Positions 61,203 to 64,000 of a stretch of DNA of 64,000 nt are shown one piece after another. The DNA is taken from NCBI GenBank assembly GCA_016706685.1, contig JADJJE010000001.1, positions 496,001 to 560,000 of the forward strand. Direction: 5' to 3'. Made by a program: the position numbers and the translations under genes. The notes beneath the pieces were generated by a model, which had not been told where the DNA came from, ran no database searches, and saw only the letters and a list, made by a program, of their open reading frames with translations. Within the stretch, counting starts at the first letter, position 1. Each line of letters starts with the position of its first letter. Source of the stretch: Sandaracinaceae bacterium (GTDB taxonomy: Bacteria > Myxococcota_A > Polyangia > Polyangiales > Houyiibacteriaceae).

Positions 61203-62270
61203 ATGACGGAGCCGAAAGACAGCCAGTTCCCGGTGCCCGAGGAGCAAGTGGGGGCCGTCCACGGCTACGGCCCGTGGCCGCTCCTGACGCTGCGCTGCAT
61301 CATCGGCGGCACCATGATGGGGCTCGCCAACCTGGTGCCCGGCATCAGCGGCGGGACCATGCTGCTGGCCAGCGGCATCTACCCGCGCTTCGTGCAGTCG
61401 GTCGCGGAGATCAGCCGCTTCAAGTTCCGCAAGCACTCGCTCTTCCTGCTGGGGATGGTGGCGCTGTGCGCGGGCCTCGCCATCTTGGTGCTGGCCGAGA
61501 CGGTGCGGAACACCACGGTCGAGCACCGCTGGGCCATGTACAGCCTCTTCATCGGGCTCACGCTGGGCGGCGTGCCGGTGGTCTGGGGGCTCGCGCGGCC
61601 CGCCGACGGGCGTGTGTTCGCCGGCTTCGTGCCCGCCTTCTTGCTGATGGTGGTGCTGGCCTTCGTGGACAGCGGCGAGACCACGTCGGCCTCGGGCTTC
61701 GGCTTCATGTTCATGGCCGGCGTGATCGGCGCGAGCGCCATGATCCTGCCGGGCATCAGCGGCGGCTACCTGCTCATCTTGTTGGGCGCGTACCTGCCGG
61801 TGCTGGACGCCATCAGCGTCTTCAAGGACGCCCTCCGCGCCGGGGACCCGATGGCCGCCAGCGACGCGTTCGTGACGGTCATCCTGCCGGTGGGCCTCGG
61901 CGTGCTGGTGGGCGTGCTGGCCGTCAGCAACCTGATCGAGAGGCTGCTCGCCAAGTACGAGAAGCCCACGCTGGGCGCGCTGCTCGGCTTCCTCTTCGGC
62001 AGCGTGGTGGGGCTGGCCCCCTTCCGCGAGTTCTACCGGCCGAGCGTGGGCGACCTGGTGGGCGGCATCCGCATGACGGCCGAACGCCTGGCCGAGCTGC
62101 CGCAGCACAAGTGGCCCACGCGGGCCTTCGAGCCCACCAACCTGCAGCTGATCGGCGCCGTGGGCATCGGCATCCTGGGGTTCTTGCTGACCGCGCTGCT
62201 GGCCAAGTACTCGAACCGCGCGCCGAGCGAGCGGGCCATTCAGCCCGTGCCCTCGCAAGACGGAGACTGA
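61203..62270 (+). CDS. DUF368 (PopT-type) polyprenyl-phosphate translocase family protein
   Basis: 355 residues from the ATG at 61203, with about nine membrane helices. The repeated family motif NLVPGISGGTMLLASGIY and ILPGISGGYLLILLGAYL (two inverted half-domains) identifies DUF368. Members have been shown to return undecaprenyl phosphate across the membrane in some bacteria; I infer the same here. A 12-residue longer start at 61167 is possible. It lies divergent from the UbiB-like gene, which also belongs to isoprenoid-lipid biology, and convergent with the acyl-CoA synthetase. Confidence 0.9.
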   Translation: MTEPKDSQFPVPEEQVGAVHGYGPWPLLTLRCIIGGTMMGLANLVPGISGGTMLLASGIYPRFVQSVAEISRFKFRKHSLFLLGMVALCAGLAILVLAETVRNTTVEHRWAMYSLFIGLTLGGVPVVWGLARPADGRVFAGFVPAFLLMVVLAFVDSGETTSASGFGFMFMAGVIGASAMILPGISGGYLLILLGAYLPVLDAISVFKDALRAGDPMAASDAFVTVILPVGLGVLVGVLAVSNLIERLLAKYEKPTLGALLGFLFGSVVGLAPFREFYRPSVGDLVGGIRMTAERLAELPQHKWPTRAFEPTNLQLIGAVGIGILGFLLTALLAKYSNRAPSERAIQPVPSQDGD

Positions 62271-62283
62271 CGGGCGCAGGCGC

Positions 62284-64000
62284 TCAGGCGTAGAGCGCCG
62301 CGAGCGCCTCGCCATAGGCTGCGAGCACCGCGCCGCGCTTCACCTTGAGCGTGGGTGTGAGCATGCCGTTCTCGGTGCTGAACTCCTCGGTCACCAAGAG
62401 GAACTTGCGCACCTTCTCGAAGTGGCGGAACTCACCGCTCTGCCGGTCCAGCTCGCGCTCGAAGAGGTCCTGCACGCGCGGGTCGCGCACGGCCTCGGCC
62501 GCCGTGGCGGGCACCCGATGCTGCGCGCACCACGGCAGCAGCAGGTCGAAGTCGGGCACGATCACGGCCACGTTGTACTCACGGTTCTCACCGAAGAGCA
62601 TGACGTTCGAGATGTAGGGGCTGAGCTTGAGCTGCTCCTCGAGCGGCGTGGGCACCACGAACTTCCCGTTCTCGAGCTTGTACTGCTCCTTGATGCGCCC
62701 GGTGATGTGCAGGAAGCCCTCCCCGTCGAGGTAGCCCATGTCGCCCGTGCGCAGCCCGCGCTCGCCCTTGCGCTCCACGAACACTTCGGCGTTCGCCTCG
62801 GGCAGGCCGTGGTAGCCCAGCATCACGTTGTGCCCGAAGACCAGCACCTCGCCGTGCTGGGGGTCGCCCGTCACCGCGCGGTCGATCTCGATGCGCACGC
62901 CTGGGAGCACCTTGCCCACCGAGCCGATCTTGCGCGAGCCCGGGTAGTTCATGGTGGCGATGGGTGACGTCTCGGTGAGGCCGTAGCCCTCGTAGACCGG
63001 GATGCCGAGGCCGTCGATGAACTCGGCCACCTCGCGCGAGATGGCCGCGCCGCCGCTGAACGCGTACTTCAGCTTGCCGCCGAAGCGCCCGCGGATGTGG
63101 CTGAACACCACGCGGTCGAAGATGACGTGCTGCAGATCCGCCACGCCGCTCGACTCGTTGCGGCCCGCCAGGTCCTTGCGCAACTTCGAGTTGGCCAGCG
63201 CGGCGCGGAACAGCTTCTGCTTGCGGCCGCCCTCCTCGGCCACCTTTTTGTGCACCGTGTCGTAGATCAGGTTGAAGATGCGCGGCACCGCGAAGAGCAA
63301 CGTGGGCTGCACCTCCCCGAGGTTCTGCAGGATGCGCGGGACCGACTCGGCGATGGCGATGGAGGCGCCCATCGAGAAGAGCCCGTGCAGCTCCACGGTC
63401 TGACCGAAGGAGTGCGCCCAAGGCAGGAAGGACAGCGAGCGGTCCTCCGGCGCCATCGGGAACACCTCGTGCACCGCGCTGACGTTGAGCGCGATGTTGG
63501 CGTGCGAGAGGATGACGCCCTTGGGCGTCCCCGTGGTGCCCGACGTGTAGAGGAACGTGGCGGGTGTGCTCGCCTCGGCCGGGACCACGGCCACCGCGGT
63601 GTGTCGCCCGCGGTCGCGCAGGGCCTCGTAGGTGCTGTCCGCGCTGCCCGGCTGGTGTGCGAGCGAGACCAGGTGCTCGACGCTCGGGAGCTGCGCCCGC
63701 GACGCGGAGAGGGTGCGCGCGATGGCCTCGTTGGCCACGAACACCACCCGCGCGCCGCTGTCGCTCAGGATGTAGCGCCACTCCTCCGCCTGCTGGGCCT
63801 CGTACATGGGCACGTAGGCGGCTCCGAGGCCGTAGGTGGCGTGCGCGAGCGCGGCCCACTCCACGCGGTTGTTGGCGATGATGGCGACGCGATCCCCCGG
63901 GCCCACGCCCAGGCTCGCGAGCCCGGCGCGGATGCGGTCCACCTCGCGGCCGAAGTCCCCGTAGGTGGTCCACGTCCACGTGCCCCCGCGCTTGGTGCCA
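62284..64000 (-). CDS. long-chain acyl-CoA synthetase (AMP-forming), 5' part outside the window
   Basis: At least 571 residues; the frame is open to the right edge, so the start lies beyond 64000 (the GTG at 63942 is internal). The adenylation signatures are TFLYTSGTTGTPKGVILSH, YEGYGLTETSPIATMNYP, RTGDMGYLDGEGFLHITGR and EQYKLENGKFVVPTPLEEQL. The enzyme activates fatty acids to acyl-CoA through an acyl-AMP. A hydrophobic or N-terminal extension cannot be seen. The FACL5/long-chain group is likely from the RVFNLIYD- and KLRKDLAGR-type spacing. Confidence 0.9.
   Translation of the reverse strand, partial: GTKRGGTWTWTTYGDFGREVDRIRAGLASLGVGPGDRVAIIANNRVEWAALAHATYGLGAAYVPMYEAQQAEEWRYILSDSGARVVFVANEAIARTLSASRAQLPSVEHLVSLAHQPGSADSTYEALRDRGRHTAVAVVPAEASTPATFLYTSGTTGTPKGVILSHANIALNVSAVHEVFPMAPEDRSLSFLPWAHSFGQTVELHGLFSMGASIAIAESVPRILQNLGEVQPTLLFAVPRIFNLIYDTVHKKVAEEGGRKQKLFRAALANSKLRKDLAGRNESSGVADLQHVIFDRVVFSHIRGRFGGKLKYAFSGGAAISREVAEFIDGLGIPVYEGYGLTETSPIATMNYPGSRKIGSVGKVLPGVRIEIDRAVTGDPQHGEVLVFGHNVMLGYHGLPEANAEVFVERKGERGLRTGDMGYLDGEGFLHITGRIKEQYKLENGKFVVPTPLEEQLKLSPYISNVMLFGENREYNVAVIVPDFDLLLPWCAQHRVPATAAEAVRDPRVQDLFERELDRQSGEFRHFEKVRKFLLVTEEFSTENGMLTPTLKVKRGAVLAAYGEALAALYA

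Overview
The window is about 64 kb of very GC-rich, densely coded bacterial DNA. Most stops and starts are a few bases apart or overlap (ATGA, GTGA, TAGTG). The gene content suggests a Myxococcota (deltaproteobacterial) chromosome: a Hanks-type kinase, a PP2C phosphatase, two NtrC-like regulators, an ECF sigma operon, large TPR proteins, many lipoproteins and type IV pilus genes. I infer a Polyangia-type organism from style and content; no rRNA or marker phylogeny is available here. I saw no tRNA, rRNA, CRISPR array, transposase or phage gene, so this looks like a core chromosomal segment.

Layout. 1-2 kb: 5' end of a glutamate dehydrogenase and a PilT ATPase with an extra N-terminal domain. 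2-8 kb: an AI-2E family permease, then an oxidative lipid/alcohol module (GMC oxidoreductase, TetR regulator with a clear operator, small CxC protein, and a frameshifted gene divergent from the oxidoreductase). 8-13 kb: an SDR/deoC/thioredoxin-rhodanese operon, a 42-residue membrane protein coupled to YihY/BrkB, and small membrane proteins including an AtpZ/AtpI-like one. 13-20 kb: an epimerase and a 1911-residue TPR protein. 20-28 kb: lipoprotein, fused shikimate kinase/dehydroquinate synthase (aroKB), and the pilus alignment/secretin operon pilMNOPQ headed by an HTH gene. The divergent region between the HTH gene and a LysM/peptidase gene is AT-rich and holds four perfect inverted repeats. 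29-35 kb: a TPR-GAF-sigma54 activator, an Lnt-like protein whose catalytic triad is replaced, an L,D-carboxypeptidase and a PP2C phosphatase. 35-40 kb: a VWA lipoprotein and an overlapping ECF sigma/anti-sigma-like/lipoprotein operon. 39-45 kb: a membrane-anchored degenerate NtrC-like regulator followed by a hybrid histidine kinase, then a repeat-bearing lipoprotein. 45-55 kb: a 144-nt perfectly closed inverted-repeat element, a Ser/Thr kinase, a GspE-N/GAF/HEAT protein, HrpB helicase, EttA and a double-FKBP lipoprotein. 56-64 kb: a membrane pseudo-receiver/TPR protein, FxsA, a UbiB/ABC1 kinase, a DUF368 (polyprenyl-phosphate translocase family) protein and the 3' part of an acyl-CoA synthetase.

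How it fits together. Type IV pilus assembly and retraction is the clearest pathway (PilT plus PilMNOPQ). The pilQ-aroK-aroB order known from gammaproteobacteria is kept here, but with aroK and aroB fused. Much of the rest is signalling and envelope maintenance. The most unusual items are the Lnt-like pseudoenzyme translationally coupled to an L,D-carboxypeptidase, the membrane-bound NtrC relative that has lost its ATPase and sigma54-contact motifs but kept its DNA-binding helix-turn-helix, the palindrome cluster that probably controls the pil operon, and the 144-nt structured element before the Ser/Thr kinase. All functions are inferred from sequence reading; no database search was run.
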